A stretch of 64,000 nucleotides of DNA from Paenibacillus sp. PCH8 (GCF_002968835.1 NZ_PKQK01000001.1:1860001-1924000), one strand, 5' to 3'. Positions 27,907 through 37,398 are shown, counted from the stretch's first letter. Notes: generated from the letters alone by a model not told the origin. Made by a program: numbers and translations.

Positions 27907-29366
27907 AGCGGGCCGCTATTGTAGGTGCAGGCATTGGTGGACTCACTTCAGCACTGTTATTGAACCGCCAGGGTTGGGATGTCACGGTGTACGAACGAGG
28001 TTCCCGTGTTGGCGGACGGATTGGTTATGAGCAGGAAGGTGACTACCGGATTGATCAGGGGCCAACGATTGTGCTGCTACCGGAGATGTTACTTGGCATT
28101 CTGGAGGAAGCAGGCGTAGATCGTTCGAAGGTTGAGTTGCTCCGCTGTGATCCGTTGTACCGCGTGCATTACCACAGTGGCCGTGTCATGACCAAGATGA
28201 CGTCACGTGAGGAGCAGGCTTCAGAGATTGAACGCTTGTTCCCGGGAGAGAGTCGGGGATTCACACGGTTCATGAAAGATATGGACACATTGTTTCCGGC
28301 AGGACGGGCAGCGTTTCTGGAAAGGGATTTTCCTCGCAAAAGGGATTTCTTCACACCTTCTCTCATGTCACTCATGGGCAGATTGCGTGCACACAAAAGT
28401 GTCCGGAAAGCGGTAGGCGATTATTTTGAGCATGAGGAATTGCTGGATGCGTACTCACTACAAAGTCTATACATCGGTGGATCACCGTTTGGTACGCCGG
28501 GCATCTATTCCCTTTTGCCTTACGCAGAGCATGAATATGGCATCTGGATGGTGAAGGGCGGTTATGCCGCATTACCTGCCATTCTGGAACAGGAACTGAT
28601 CTCACGCGGTGGGCGTGTCGTGCTGAATACGGAAATAACCGGACTTACGATTATAAATGGTGTGTGTGAAGGTATAGAAACGGCAGCAGGCGCAAAAAAT
28701 GTGGATGCAGTCATCTACAATGGTGATTTCCCCCATCTTTCGGGTTTGCTTGGTCAGTCACCAGAGGTAGCGCGGAAAAGAAAACCGTATCGTCCGTCTT
28801 CCGGGTGTGTGTTGCTCTATGTTGGCGTGGACAAAACCTGGGAGGATGCAACGACACATCAGTTCTTCCTGCCACCAAGTCTTGAAGGCAGTTTGCAGGA
28901 AGTGTTTAATCAGCGAAGAATCCCGGCCAAGTCCTCCTTTTACGTATTCAATCCAGTTGCATTGGACGAGACGGCTGCACCTCCGGGCCAGAGTGTACTG
29001 TACTTTCTTATTCCCGTGCCCGATGCCCAAGGTGTCGACTGGGATCAGGAGAGCGAAGCATTGGCAGAAAGGGTGCTGGAAGAAGCGGAGCAACGCGGAT
29101 TCCCGGGACTTCGTGCAGCGATCCAGTGGAAAAAGGTACGTACACCCGCTGACGCAGAGCGAGACGGGCTGTATGGGGGCGGAAGCTTCGGTATTGCGCC
29201 AGTGCTGTTCCAGTCTGGTGTATATCGGCCACAACCCAAGCCTTACCCCAATATACAGGGATTATATGCCGCAGGAGCATCTGTACATCCTGGAGGCGGA
29301 GTGCCGATTGTGATGCAGAGTGCACGCATGGCTGTCAATCAACTCATGAAGGAGATGGGAACATGA
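27903..29366 (+). CDS. crtN: Diapophytoene desaturase-like carotenoid oxidoreductase (CrtN-like)
   Basis: The 487-residue FAD protein starts with AAIVGAGIGGLTSALLLN. Two stretches track staphylococcal CrtN most closely: IDQGPTIVLLPEM near the N-terminus, and FGIAPVLFQSGVYRPQ with GLYAAGASVHPGGGVPIVMQ at the end. CrtN removes hydrogens from 4,4'-diapophytoene step by step to the coloured diaponeurosporene or diapolycopene. The start and stop overlap the neighbours by 4 bp each. Which of the first two oxidoreductases is the main desaturase cannot be settled from sequence alone. Confidence 0.85.
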   Translation: MKRAAIVGAGIGGLTSALLLNRQGWDVTVYERGSRVGGRIGYEQEGDYRIDQGPTIVLLPEMLLGILEEAGVDRSKVELLRCDPLYRVHYHSGRVMTKMTSREEQASEIERLFPGESRGFTRFMKDMDTLFPAGRAAFLERDFPRKRDFFTPSLMSLMGRLRAHKSVRKAVGDYFEHEELLDAYSLQSLYIGGSPFGTPGIYSLLPYAEHEYGIWMVKGGYAALPAILEQELISRGGRVVLNTEITGLTIINGVCEGIETAAGAKNVDAVIYNGDFPHLSGLLGQSPEVARKRKPYRPSSGCVLLYVGVDKTWEDATTHQFFLPPSLEGSLQEVFNQRRIPAKSSFYVFNPVALDETAAPPGQSVLYFLIPVPDAQGVDWDQESEALAERVLEEAEQRGFPGLRAAIQWKKVRTPADAERDGLYGGGSFGIAPVLFQSGVYRPQPKPYPNIQGLYAAGASVHPGGGVPIVMQSARMAVNQLMKEMGT

Positions 29367-30235
29367 ATGAAGCAATTTTAAACAGGTGTGAAGAATTGAT
29401 GCAGAAGGGTTCTTCATCTTTTTATCAGGCTTTTAAGGGCCTGCCTAGTCCACGTCGGGAAGCGGTATATGTCATTTATGCCTTCTGCCGCATGATTGAT
29501 GACAGTGTAGATGAGCCGGAACATTCGCCCTATACGATTCATGAAATCCATGATTTGTTTGATCAGCTTGACGACGCGGAAGGGCACTTTATCTGGCCAG
29601 CACTGAGATGGTTGTTCAGCAGTTTCCCTCATCTGGATAAAGGGCCATTCTTCCGTCAGATGGAAGGACAGCTCACGGATCTTCAAGTGACGCATTATAC
29701 AACGATGCAGGAACTGGAGCACTATTGTTATCTGGTAGCCGGAACCGTTGGTGAGATGTTGTTGCCTGTATTGCGGGATGATAACGGCGCGGAAGTAGCC
29801 ATGAACGGGATTGCGCTGGGCAAAGGCATGCAGATCGTCAATATTATTCGGGATGTTGGTGAAGATCGTGCCAGAATGCGTCGGTATGTTCCGCTGGAGA
29901 TCATGGAGAAGCATGGATACTCCGAGCAGGACTTCAAAGACGGGATTGTAGACGAACGCTTTATTGCCATTATTCATGAATTAAAAGCAGCGGCAGTGAA
30001 CTGGTTCCGTATTGGCATGGATCGTTTGGATACGTACCCAACGGAAAGTGCATTTTCCATCGAGCTTGCGGCAGCCTTTTATTCCACCATTCTACATGCG
30101 GTTGAGCGCAACGATTATGATGTGTATACCAAGCGGGCATATGTGAGCGATGAATTGAAACTGGAGATGCTGAGTGCGATTGTGAAACGTTACCCGATGC
30201 TGGCCTATCAAGCCTCCCGAACGGCGGTATCCTGA
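29363..30235 (+). CDS. crtM: Phytoene/4,4'-diapophytoene synthase (CrtM/CrtB family)
   Basis: The 290-residue trans-isoprenyl synthase condenses two prenyl diphosphates head to head, the committed carotenoid step. The first aspartate motif is DDSVD (46-50) after YAFCRMI, and the second is DVGED (164-168) in the conserved NIIRDVGEDRARMRRYVP. In Bacillota this family normally uses farnesyl diphosphate and gives C30 products, and the neighbours support that. The stop shares one base with the next start. Confidence 0.92.
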   Translation: MNEAILNRCEELMQKGSSSFYQAFKGLPSPRREAVYVIYAFCRMIDDSVDEPEHSPYTIHEIHDLFDQLDDAEGHFIWPALRWLFSSFPHLDKGPFFRQMEGQLTDLQVTHYTTMQELEHYCYLVAGTVGEMLLPVLRDDNGAEVAMNGIALGKGMQIVNIIRDVGEDRARMRRYVPLEIMEKHGYSEQDFKDGIVDERFIAIIHELKAAAVNWFRIGMDRLDTYPTESAFSIELAAAFYSTILHAVERNDYDVYTKRAYVSDELKLEMLSAIVKRYPMLAYQASRTAVS

Positions 30236-31002
30236 TGATCCAGTGGCTTTACTGGGCGTGGTATGTCATTGGAGCAACCTTGATGCTAACGATCGGTGTG
30301 CCTGACGTATTGTCTTTTTCAAATGGTTTATTTCTAATCTTCTACGCATTGTATGTGCTGGATCTCATCTACCAAGGGCGTAATCGGACAGGCCTGTCCG
30401 ACCAGTCAGTCATCTGGCTGAAACCCGGACTCTGGATAGCCTCTGTGATCATCTGGCTTGGAGGTATGGGCGTGGAGTGGGTAGGGGTTCATACCCATTG
30501 GCCCTTTGGCGAGTATGCTTACTCGGACTTCTTCGGGATTCATCTGTTCAGTGTGCCAGTTACACTGGGTTTCGCCTGGATTGCAGTGGTGGGTAACTCG
30601 GCACTGTTAAGTGGCGGTGGTTCAACCTGGACTGCCAAATTGCTTCGAGCAGTGAAGACCGGGTTCTGGGCGATTGTACTCGATCTGATACTCGACCCTG
30701 TTGCGCACGCGAGAGGATTCTGGGAGTGGCAGGCTCCAGGTGGATTCTACGGTGTTCCGTGGACCAATTACATAAGCTGGTTTATCATGGGTGCATTCCT
30801 ATCCCTCTTCCTTCCGGCCATGCCTAATGACCGTAGCTCATTGCTGCGTGCAAAATGGTTGTATCAGCTGTTTATTCTTCTGTTCGGCCTGCTTGCTCTA
30901 AAGGAAGGGATTACGGGCAGTTTTATCATCGCCATTGCTGGTGTGCTTCTTGCCGAAGGGAGCTGGCTATATGATTCGCGCCGTAAAATCAAAACCGTTT
31001 AA
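30235..31002 (+). CDS. CruF-like carotenoid biosynthesis membrane protein
   Basis: The 255-residue protein has about seven membrane helices and the signature blocks of the Caroten_synth family (PF04240): GVEWVGVHTHWPFGEYAYSD, LDLILDPVAHARGFWEW and FYGVPWTNYISWF. Characterised CruF enzymes add water to the psi end of carotenoids, making a hydroxyl that is then glycosylated. A glycosyltransferase lies two genes downstream. The substrate here would be a C30 carotenoid if CrtM is C30-specific, which is inference. Confidence 0.85.
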   Translation: MIQWLYWAWYVIGATLMLTIGVPDVLSFSNGLFLIFYALYVLDLIYQGRNRTGLSDQSVIWLKPGLWIASVIIWLGGMGVEWVGVHTHWPFGEYAYSDFFGIHLFSVPVTLGFAWIAVVGNSALLSGGGSTWTAKLLRAVKTGFWAIVLDLILDPVAHARGFWEWQAPGGFYGVPWTNYISWFIMGAFLSLFLPAMPNDRSSLLRAKWLYQLFILLFGLLALKEGITGSFIIAIAGVLLAEGSWLYDSRRKIKTV

Positions 31003-31732
31003 TCGTATTTTTGCCTTATACAATCACTATTATCTGCTACGTCGGCGCTTCCGCTCCTTCACGCTCACAGGGTCACTGGACCCGCAGGTGGACATCAGGG
31101 ACAACTCCCCGATTGAACCGACTCGTCCCGTGATCTATTTCATGAACCACAGCTCCTGGTGGGATGGTCTGCTGCTCTATCATGCGGCCAGGCAGACATC
31201 GCGGGGTGATCATTATGTGATGATGGAGGAGCAACAGCTTCAGCAATATGCTTTTTTTCGTAAATTGGGTGCGTATTCGATCAATAAGGAGAGTGCGTCC
31301 GGTATTCGGACCTCTCTACAGTACACCAGTGAATTATTGGATTCAGGTAAAAGGGTCTGGATTTTTCCGCAAGGAGAAATATTGCATCAGGAGGCCAGAC
31401 CAATTCAGTTCCGTCCAGGCATCGGATTGTTGCTTCGTCGCTCTCCAAATGCCATCGCCGTACCGGTAACTTTGTGCCATGGGATGGTCCAGCATGATCT
31501 ACCGGAAATATCGATGCAGGCGGGCCCGCCTATAATGGAGGATTGGAAGGCGTTGAAGAGTGAAGAGATTGCCTCCAGACTCGGCCATGTGCTGGAACAG
31601 CAGTTAGACGATCACAGATCAGAGCTTGTACGGATGGGGCAGGGAAGTTTACCGGATGCAATACCTCTGATTCGTCATGTACGTTCGACAAGTGAAAAAT
31701 ACGATGCCACGCGAAAGCGGGTGAACCGTTAG
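30971..31732 (+). CDS. PlsC-type acyltransferase, carotenoid cluster
   Basis: The 253-residue protein carries the acyltransferase block NHSSWWDGLL (HxxxxD motif in its N-H-x4-D form) and the second block FPQGEI. It is related to 1-acylglycerol-3-phosphate acyltransferases but sits in the carotenoid operon, so it probably esterifies a glycosyl carotenoid, as CrtO does in staphyloxanthin synthesis. The ATG at 30971 follows GAAGGGAG inside the end of the previous gene, a 32-bp overlap in another frame. Confidence 0.82.
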   Translation: MIRAVKSKPFNRIFALYNHYYLLRRRFRSFTLTGSLDPQVDIRDNSPIEPTRPVIYFMNHSSWWDGLLLYHAARQTSRGDHYVMMEEQQLQQYAFFRKLGAYSINKESASGIRTSLQYTSELLDSGKRVWIFPQGEILHQEARPIQFRPGIGLLLRRSPNAIAVPVTLCHGMVQHDLPEISMQAGPPIMEDWKALKSEEIASRLGHVLEQQLDDHRSELVRMGQGSLPDAIPLIRHVRSTSEKYDATRKRVNR

Positions 31733-31733
31733 C

Positions 31734-32882
31734 ATGAATGCATCTGAAATCTTCTGGATTGTGCTTACCTGCATATTGGGTATACAGTTGCTGTTCGCTC
31801 TATGGAATGTCTCCTGTCTGCCCAAAGTGCGTTCATTTCGAGCAGACCGAATACAACCATCAGATCTGCTGGTCTCGGTGCTGATTCCAGCCAGAAATGA
31901 AAGACTACATATCGAAGGATGTCTGGAAAGTGTGCTCGGGAGCGATACATCGGGATTCCGGATGGAAGTGCTGGTGCTGGATGATCGCTCTGAAGATGAG
32001 ACAGCGGCTATGGTCCAGGCGATTGCGGATCAGGATGCGCGTGTGCGTCTGCTGCATGGTGTTGATCTTCCTGAGGGCTGGATGGGGAAATCCCATGCGT
32101 GTCACAGACTGGTTCAGGAGGCCGAGGGAGAATGGTACATGTTCGTGGATGCGGATGTGCGTCTGGAGCCAAGTGCCATTCGGCAGACCCTTGCTTCAGG
32201 CTGTGAGCAACAAGGTGGTCTCGTAACCGGTTTTCCTTACCAAGTAACGAAGACGTGGATGGAGAAGCTTGTCGTGCCGATGATGGTCTTCACCATCATC
32301 AGTCATCTGCCCATTTTCATGATACGCAGATCATCCAGTCCGATGTTTGTGGCCGCTACGGGGGCTTTTTTGCTGATTCATCGCTCCAGTTACGAAGCAT
32401 CTGGCGGTCATGCTGCCATTCAGTCGCATCTGGTCGATGACATGAGTCTCGCCAAAGCAGTCAAGCGTGCAGGTCATCCGGTGATGCTGACCGACGTGCA
32501 TGACGTAACGAATACCCGCATGTATCAGAACGGTGCAGAAGTATGGAATGGATATAAGAAAAATATGTACGAAGGCATGGGGCGCAACGATGTGCTGTTG
32601 CTCGGCACGATGCTGTTGTATACGTTGATGTACATTGTGCCACCGCTGGGCTTGATTATCGGATTAGTCACTGGTAATTCGACGTTCATCCTATATGGAC
32701 TGGTGGCGACGTTGCTTGGGATGGCTGTGAAAAGAGTAGCGGATCATGCTGGCGGTCAGCCATGGTGGCTTGCCCTTCTGCAACCGATCAGCATGGCCTG
32801 TGTGATTGCCATCGGGCTCGCTTCCTGGCAAGCAGGTCGCTACGGCAAAGGGTATGTATGGAAAGGTAGGCGGTACAGTTGA
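31734..32882 (+). CDS. Glycosyltransferase family 2, CrtQ-like
   Basis: The 382-residue membrane protein has an N-terminal helix, a GT-A domain (LVSVLIPARNERLHIEGCLE, VLDDRSEDET, and the metal-binding FVDADVRL) and several C-terminal helices. The GT2 family and size match CrtQ, which puts glucose on a carotenoid carboxylate. With the CruF-like hydratase it could instead glycosylate a hydroxyl. It starts one base after the acyltransferase stop, and its ribosome site is weak, suggesting coupling. Confidence 0.85.
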   Translation: MNASEIFWIVLTCILGIQLLFALWNVSCLPKVRSFRADRIQPSDLLVSVLIPARNERLHIEGCLESVLGSDTSGFRMEVLVLDDRSEDETAAMVQAIADQDARVRLLHGVDLPEGWMGKSHACHRLVQEAEGEWYMFVDADVRLEPSAIRQTLASGCEQQGGLVTGFPYQVTKTWMEKLVVPMMVFTIISHLPIFMIRRSSSPMFVAATGAFLLIHRSSYEASGGHAAIQSHLVDDMSLAKAVKRAGHPVMLTDVHDVTNTRMYQNGAEVWNGYKKNMYEGMGRNDVLLLGTMLLYTLMYIVPPLGLIIGLVTGNSTFILYGLVATLLGMAVKRVADHAGGQPWWLALLQPISMACVIAIGLASWQAGRYGKGYVWKGRRYS

Positions 32883-32902
32883 AGGGTAATGTAAAGGGGA
32901 AT

Positions 32903-34408
32903 ATGACTGGTGAATCGAACAGTAATCTGAAATGTGACGTTATCATTATCGGTGCAGGATTCGGCGGCTTGTCGTGTGCAATCCGTCTTGCTTCCGCTGG
33001 AGTCCGTGTGACTGTCCTGGAACGACAGGAACATGTGGGTGGCAAGCTTCAGCAGATCGAGCGGGACGGGTATCATTTTGACCGGGGACCAAGTACGATC
33101 ACGATGCCATCCACCTTTCGTTCCGTCTTCGACCATGCGGGTGTAGTGATGGAAGATTACGTACAGCTGTATGAGTTAGAGCCGCGTACGCGTAATGTAT
33201 TCGCAGATGGCACAGTGGTAGATTTGTCAGGCAATCGGGGGTGGATGAAGGAGCAGATCGCGGCGTACAGTCCGGAAGATGCGTCTCGTTATGATGCATT
33301 TATGGATGAGTCTGCTGCGCTGTATGCGGAAGCCAATCGTCATTTTCTCGGTAAGTTGCTGCTGTCTCCTTCTGACAAATACAATTTTCAGATGCTGCGC
33401 AGCCTGCTCCGCGTGCGGCCAACGGTGAAGCTGGATAAGCTGCTGCGTTCGTACTTCAAGCATCCCCACACACTCGCTATGTTCGGTCGGTACGCGACTT
33501 ATGTGGGTTCATCACCATATCAGTCGCCATCCATCTTTGCCATGATGGGTCATGTGGAAGCAGAGATGGGCATCTACGGGGTCAAGGGTGGAACCTATCA
33601 ACTGATCGAAGGAATGACTCGGCTGGCACAGGAAAAAGGCGTACAGATCATTACCGGCATAGAGGTCCGGCAGATTGTTGTCCGAAATGGCAAAGTGGCA
33701 GGCGTAGATACAGATCAAGGCTTCCGGGAAGCCGATCAGGTGGTTGCCAATGGAGATGTACTCAGTGTGAATCGACTGTTGCTTGCACCGGAGCATCGGA
33801 AAGAGATGAGCGATGCGCGCATACGGAAGTATGAGCCATCCATCTCGGGATTTGTGACGCTGGCGGGTGTGCGAAGGCAATATGATGCGCTATTGCACCA
33901 TACGGTTTTCTTCCCGGAACGGTATGAACCGGAGTTCGACCATATTTTCCGTGACCGTCAAATGCCTGCCGATCCCACGATCTACATCTGTTATTCCGGT
34001 TATTCGGAAGAAGGTATGGCCCCGGCGGGAGCTAGTAACCTGTTCATTCTGGTCAATGCCCCCTACTTGTCGGATTCGTGGAATTGGGAGCAGCAGACGG
34101 AACGTTACGGAGCGTTTGTACTGGAACAGTTGGCAGCGCGGGGGATTACCGGGTTGAACCAATCCGATGTGCTGATCCGTTACACGCCGCGAGATATCGA
34201 AAGGGATACTTTGGCGCATCAAGGGTCGATCTACGGCATCTCGTCTAACTCAGTGAAGCAAACCTTCATGCGTCCGGGCAACCGAAGCAAAGATGTACAA
34301 GGACTCTGGTACGTCGGTGGTACCACGCATCCAGGCGGTGGAACCCCGATTGTAACGTTGTCCGGGCAGCTTGTTGGTGAGCAGTTGGCATCGGAAATCT
34401 TGAGATAG
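32903..34408 (+). CDS. crtP: Diaponeurosporene/diapolycopene oxidase-like (CrtP/CrtNb)
   Basis: The 501-residue FAD protein has VIIIGAGFGGLSCAIRLA and VGGKLQ at the start. FDRGPSTITMP, KYEPSISGFV, GSIYGISSNS and LWYVGGTTHPGGGTPIVTLS follow, matching staphylococcal CrtP better than CrtN. CrtP oxidises the terminal methyl of the carotenoid to aldehyde or acid. ATG at 32903 follows AAAGGGGAAT; the frame is open from a TTG at 32879, which overlaps the glycosyltransferase stop. It is the last gene of the operon. Confidence 0.87.
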   Translation: MTGESNSNLKCDVIIIGAGFGGLSCAIRLASAGVRVTVLERQEHVGGKLQQIERDGYHFDRGPSTITMPSTFRSVFDHAGVVMEDYVQLYELEPRTRNVFADGTVVDLSGNRGWMKEQIAAYSPEDASRYDAFMDESAALYAEANRHFLGKLLLSPSDKYNFQMLRSLLRVRPTVKLDKLLRSYFKHPHTLAMFGRYATYVGSSPYQSPSIFAMMGHVEAEMGIYGVKGGTYQLIEGMTRLAQEKGVQIITGIEVRQIVVRNGKVAGVDTDQGFREADQVVANGDVLSVNRLLLAPEHRKEMSDARIRKYEPSISGFVTLAGVRRQYDALLHHTVFFPERYEPEFDHIFRDRQMPADPTIYICYSGYSEEGMAPAGASNLFILVNAPYLSDSWNWEQQTERYGAFVLEQLAARGITGLNQSDVLIRYTPRDIERDTLAHQGSIYGISSNSVKQTFMRPGNRSKDVQGLWYVGGTTHPGGGTPIVTLSGQLVGEQLASEILR

Positions 34409-34639
34409 TTCGTTGGGCAGGAGATGGAGTGGGAGTGTATTCTGTTGATCGACACCTGTGTGTATCGTCCGTGCTAACCAGCTTTGAAGATGCGACAGAG
34501 GATCTGTGCTTTTGAGTAGGCATAAGATAGTGGTGCTCTGAGATTTAAGGGAGACTTTTGGTTTCGGGGCATCCTTTCCATAGCTGGATTGGAACGTTAT
34601 ACTGGATAGAGTTGAGCTGTAATGCATATTTAATAAATG
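34409..34639. other. Gap between crtP and the fni promoter
   Basis: No gene, terminator or repeat could be supported in this stretch. Confidence 0.4.
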
Positions 34640-34668
34640 TTGTGTCTTTTATACAAAAGACTTATATA
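34640..34668 (+). promoter_or_regulatory. Probable fni promoter
   Basis: TTGTGT (34640-34645) and TATATA (34663-34668) are 17 bp apart, 66 bp before the fni start. The 11-bp CarH repeats are not evident here. Confidence 0.45.
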
Positions 34669-34734
34669 CATAAAGGCTAGGAACAGGCAGGTTATCCTGT
34701 CGATCCGCACGATTCTCACATAGGAGGTCTCATC

Positions 34735-35799
34735 ATGAATGAACAAGAGCGAGCCGGCGAACGGCTGCTTCCCGAAGTGGCTACGGGAGAACGGAAGCTA
34801 GAGCACGTGCGCCTCTGTCTTGAGGAGAATGTGGCAGGAGAAGGGGTAACCAGCGGTATGGAGCGGTATGCGTTTCGTCATCACCCACTGCCGGAACTAG
34901 ATTTTGAAGAGGTGCATCTGGAGACTTCCTTTATTGGCAAAAAAGTACGTACACCCTTGCTCATCAGTTCGATGACGGGTGGAAGCAAAACAACGGGCGC
35001 CATCAATGAGCGCCTCGCCCGAGTAGCGAACGCCAGAGGCTGGGCGCTTGGCGTAGGTTCGATCCGGGCTGCCGTGGAACAGCCGGAACTGGCGAGTACC
35101 TTCGATGTGCGGCGCTGGGCACCGGACATCCCGGTCATTGCCAACCTGGGCGCGGTGCAGCTGAACTATGGTTTCACCACGGCCGACTTCCAACGTGCAG
35201 TTGATATTGCGGGTGCGGACATGCTCGTGCTTCATCTGAACACGTTGCAGGAAGTCTTCCAGCCGGAAGGTAATACCAACTTCAGTGGATTATTTCAGCG
35301 GATTGAGAGCTTGTGTCGTGAGCTAGATGTACCTGTTGGTGTGAAAGAAGTAGGTTTTGGCATCGATGGCGTGACGGCAAAAGGGCTATATGAAGCGGGT
35401 GTCGCGTTCATCGATGTAGCCGGCGCTGGAGGTACAAGCTGGGTACAGGTGGAGAAGTACCGCAACAATAACCCGGTACGCCGGGCAGCTGCTGAAGCTT
35501 TTGCCGACTGGGGCATTCCCACAGCGGAGTGTATTCAGGAAGTACGAGCGCTGAACCCAGCGGGTGCCCTTATTGGCAGCGGTGGACTGTACACTGGCGT
35601 GGATGCGGCCAAAGCCCTCGCGCTCGGTGCGGATCTGGCTGGTTTTGGCCGATCTCTTCTCGAATCCGCGGTCGCTTCCGATGATGCACTGAATGAGCGA
35701 TTGGAACAGGTCGAATTCGAGCTGCGTACAGTGATGTTTGGTATTGGCGCAGGGCGGATTGAGGATTTGAAGCAGACGTCACGTCTGGTGGAGGTGTAG
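34735..35799 (+). CDS. fni: Type 2 isopentenyl-diphosphate delta-isomerase
   Basis: The 354-residue FMN- and NADPH-dependent enzyme interconverts IPP and DMAPP, the building blocks for the CrtM substrate. Typical blocks are [47 protein letters not shown] and [17 protein letters not shown] lies ahead of the ATG. It follows the carotenoid operon with its own promoter, so it may be expressed for general isoprenoid needs and also support pigment synthesis. Confidence 0.94.
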   Translation: MNEQERAGERLLPEVATGERKLEHVRLCLEENVAGEGVTSGMERYAFRHHPLPELDFEEVHLETSFIGKKVRTPLLISSMTGGSKTTGAINERLARVANARGWALGVGSIRAAVEQPELASTFDVRRWAPDIPVIANLGAVQLNYGFTTADFQRAVDIAGADMLVLHLNTLQEVFQPEGNTNFSGLFQRIESLCRELDVPVGVKEVGFGIDGVTAKGLYEAGVAFIDVAGAGGTSWVQVEKYRNNNPVRRAAAEAFADWGIPTAECIQEVRALNPAGALIGSGGLYTGVDAAKALALGADLAGFGRSLLESAVASDDALNERLEQVEFELRTVMFGIGAGRIEDLKQTSRLVEV

Positions 35800-35814
35800 A
35801 CGTGGGGGAAATGA

Positions 35815-35861
35815 AGGTGCGAACCCCAAGCTCACATGATTTCCCTGGGGGATTCGCACCT
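35815..35861 (+). terminator. Terminator after fni
   Basis: AGGTGCGAA and CCCCA pair with TGGGG and TTCGCACCT. The tail CGAATTTTG follows. Confidence 0.65.
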
Positions 35862-36017
35862 CGAATTTTGTCGAGTACATCGTTTTCGTGACCTTTTGGC
35901 AACACTTGTGTTCGTTGAAGGATGTTTTTTATCACAAATGTTTCTATAATTTGGTGTAATGATTGAGCATACGTGATAATGTTTGAATTTGATGACGTTA
36001 TTACGTGTGGTTTCGCT

Positions 36018-36647
36018 GTCGCACTCCGTATGGAGTGCGTGGATTGAAATATTTTATTGAATGCGTCCTGCATTGCGTTGTATTGGTCGCACTCCGTATG
36101 GAGTGCGTGGATTGAAATCTACATTACGGGTTGTTACTTCACCAGCAACTGTGTCGCACTCCGTATGGAGTGCGTGGATTGAAATCTACATTACGGGTTG
36201 TTACTTCACCAGCAACTGTTGTCGCACTCCGTATGGAGTGCGTGGATTGAAATAAAGGATGTCAGAGAAAGAAAAAATGAGTTCATGGTCGCACTCCGTA
36301 TGGAGTGCGTGGATTGAAATTGCAGCGGCGTCCGATCGTCATATTCGCGTCCATGTCGCACTCCGTATGGAGTGCGTGGATTGAAATATGTTTAATAATT
36401 GGCATCTTGTATATCCTCCTATGTCGCACTCCGTATGGAGTGCGTGGATTGAAATTGGTGGTGGTGTAACTCCTCCTCCTCCGGTAAGCGAAGTCGCACT
36501 CCGTATGGAGTGCGTGGATTGAAATCCATCATAGGGAAAATGGAGGAAATAAGAATGATAGTCGCACTCCGTATGGAGTGCGTGGATTGAAATTTTAGTT
36601 CAGAACTATACATATCTTTTGTCATTTCGTCGCACTCCGTATGGAGT
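36018..36647 (+). CRISPR. Orphan CRISPR array, type I-C-like repeat
   Basis: Nine identical 33-base repeats start at 36018, 36086, 36153, 36221, 36288, 36355, 36423, 36493 and 36561. Each begins GTCGCACTCCGTATGGAGTG and ends CGTGGATTGAAAT, the type I-C form with an internal palindrome. A tenth copy at 36629 keeps only its first 19 bases, marking the leader-distal end, so the leader is on the left (about 35862-36017). Spacers are 34-37 bases. Spacers 2 (36119-36152) and 3 (36186-36220) are identical apart from one extra T. No cas gene is in the window. The other spacers are all different, and I recognise no target. Confidence 0.97.
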
Positions 36648-36722
36648 TCAACTTATCAAATCCTTAAAGCCCCTTATCTATTTCGTGCTTGTTTTAACAT
36701 AACCAGAAGTCAGAAGTAAGCC

Positions 36723-36759
36723 AAACAAACCGTCCAAAGTAAAAATGGACGGTTTGTTT
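36723..36759. terminator. Strong hairpin between CRISPR and Xre gene
   Basis: AAACAAACCGTCCA pairs perfectly with TGGACGGTTTGTTT. It lies 62 bp beyond the stop of the minus-strand Xre gene and about 75 bp beyond the array, and could end transcripts from either side. Confidence 0.7.
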
Positions 36760-36820
36760 GTGTTTCTCTTTAAATGTGACATTTCGCTCCATTGACAATG
36801 CTCAGCCCAGTTTGTTTTTT

Positions 36821-37057
36821 TTACACCTTATCATCATCCGGTATGTACTCTAACACATCTGTAAGAGTATAGTCGTTTCCTGTCATTGCCCGTAGAGTGT
36901 TCACGATGTTATTTAAGGTATCTAAATCAAGCCTTTTCGTTTTTCCTTCGCACAAATCATATATAAGGTTCGGTCTTACTTTTGCTTCCCTGGCCAGTGC
37001 ATTTTTAGTGACGCTGGCTGCATCTAAAGTGTCGCCCAATCTTATTTTTATAGACAT
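36821..37057 (-). CDS. Small Xre-family DNA-binding protein
   Basis: The 78-residue protein is a single helix-turn-helix of the Cro/C1 type (ASVTKNALAREAKVRPNLIY). An acidic tail (YIPDDDKV) follows. It resembles the YozG-like group. AAAGG lies before the ATG at 37057; the GTG at 37069 overlaps that site. It sits in an accessory patch between the CRISPR array and the peptide-signalling genes; no toxin partner is visible. Confidence 0.78.
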   Translation of the reverse strand: MSIKIRLGDTLDAASVTKNALAREAKVRPNLIYDLCEGKTKRLDLDTLNNIVNTLRAMTGNDYTLTDVLEYIPDDDKV

Positions 37058-37148
37058 AGCCAATTCCACCTTTCACTCTAATGATAACCTAACGTTAATT
37101 GGTTTGAAATAATCCCAGGCTGAGCATATCACAGGAAATGCAAGAGAG

Positions 37149-37316
37149 ATGCTAGAGTCAATCGTGGACAGATTGAGTGGTATGGATGCGTTGACATTTC
37201 TCACGGATGTCTTATTGTGGACTCCCGACCGTGTCGATATGAATTTGATGCTTGATCGCATTCTACAAAATAAGGGCTCTCGCGCGCTCAACCAGGCTAA
37301 CCTTTACAACTATTGA
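37149..37316 (+). CDS. Possible 55-codon ORF or gene remnant
   Basis: The frame is open from 37113 with protein-like composition (MLESIVDRLSGMDALTFLTD through LNQANLYNY), but the only start in it is ATG 37149, with a weak site. Codon use looks coding. It may be the surviving C-terminus of a larger protein; I do not recognise the family. Confidence 0.33.
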   Translation: MLESIVDRLSGMDALTFLTDVLLWTPDRVDMNLMLDRILQNKGSRALNQANLYNY

Positions 37317-37368
37317 GCAACGCAGATCAGTGTTTTTAAGATAAAAGTAAATTATTTACAAGTAAATA

Positions 37369-37398
37369 TTGATATTAAATTCAAAAATATAGTATTAT
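37369..37398 (+). promoter_or_regulatory. Probable promoter of the XRE-TPR receptor gene
   Basis: TTGATA (37369-37374) and TATTAT (37393-37398) are 18 bp apart, 45 bp ahead of the TTG start, in very AT-rich DNA. Confidence 0.45.

Noticed and set aside
36061..36625. Reading frames of 64-68 codons on both strands
   Set aside because: They run through CRISPR repeats and spacers and encode the repeat, not a protein.
36821..37316. Toxin-antitoxin pair made of the Xre gene and the 55-codon frame
   Set aside because: The two are divergent, the second lacks a good start, and neither resembles a known toxin.
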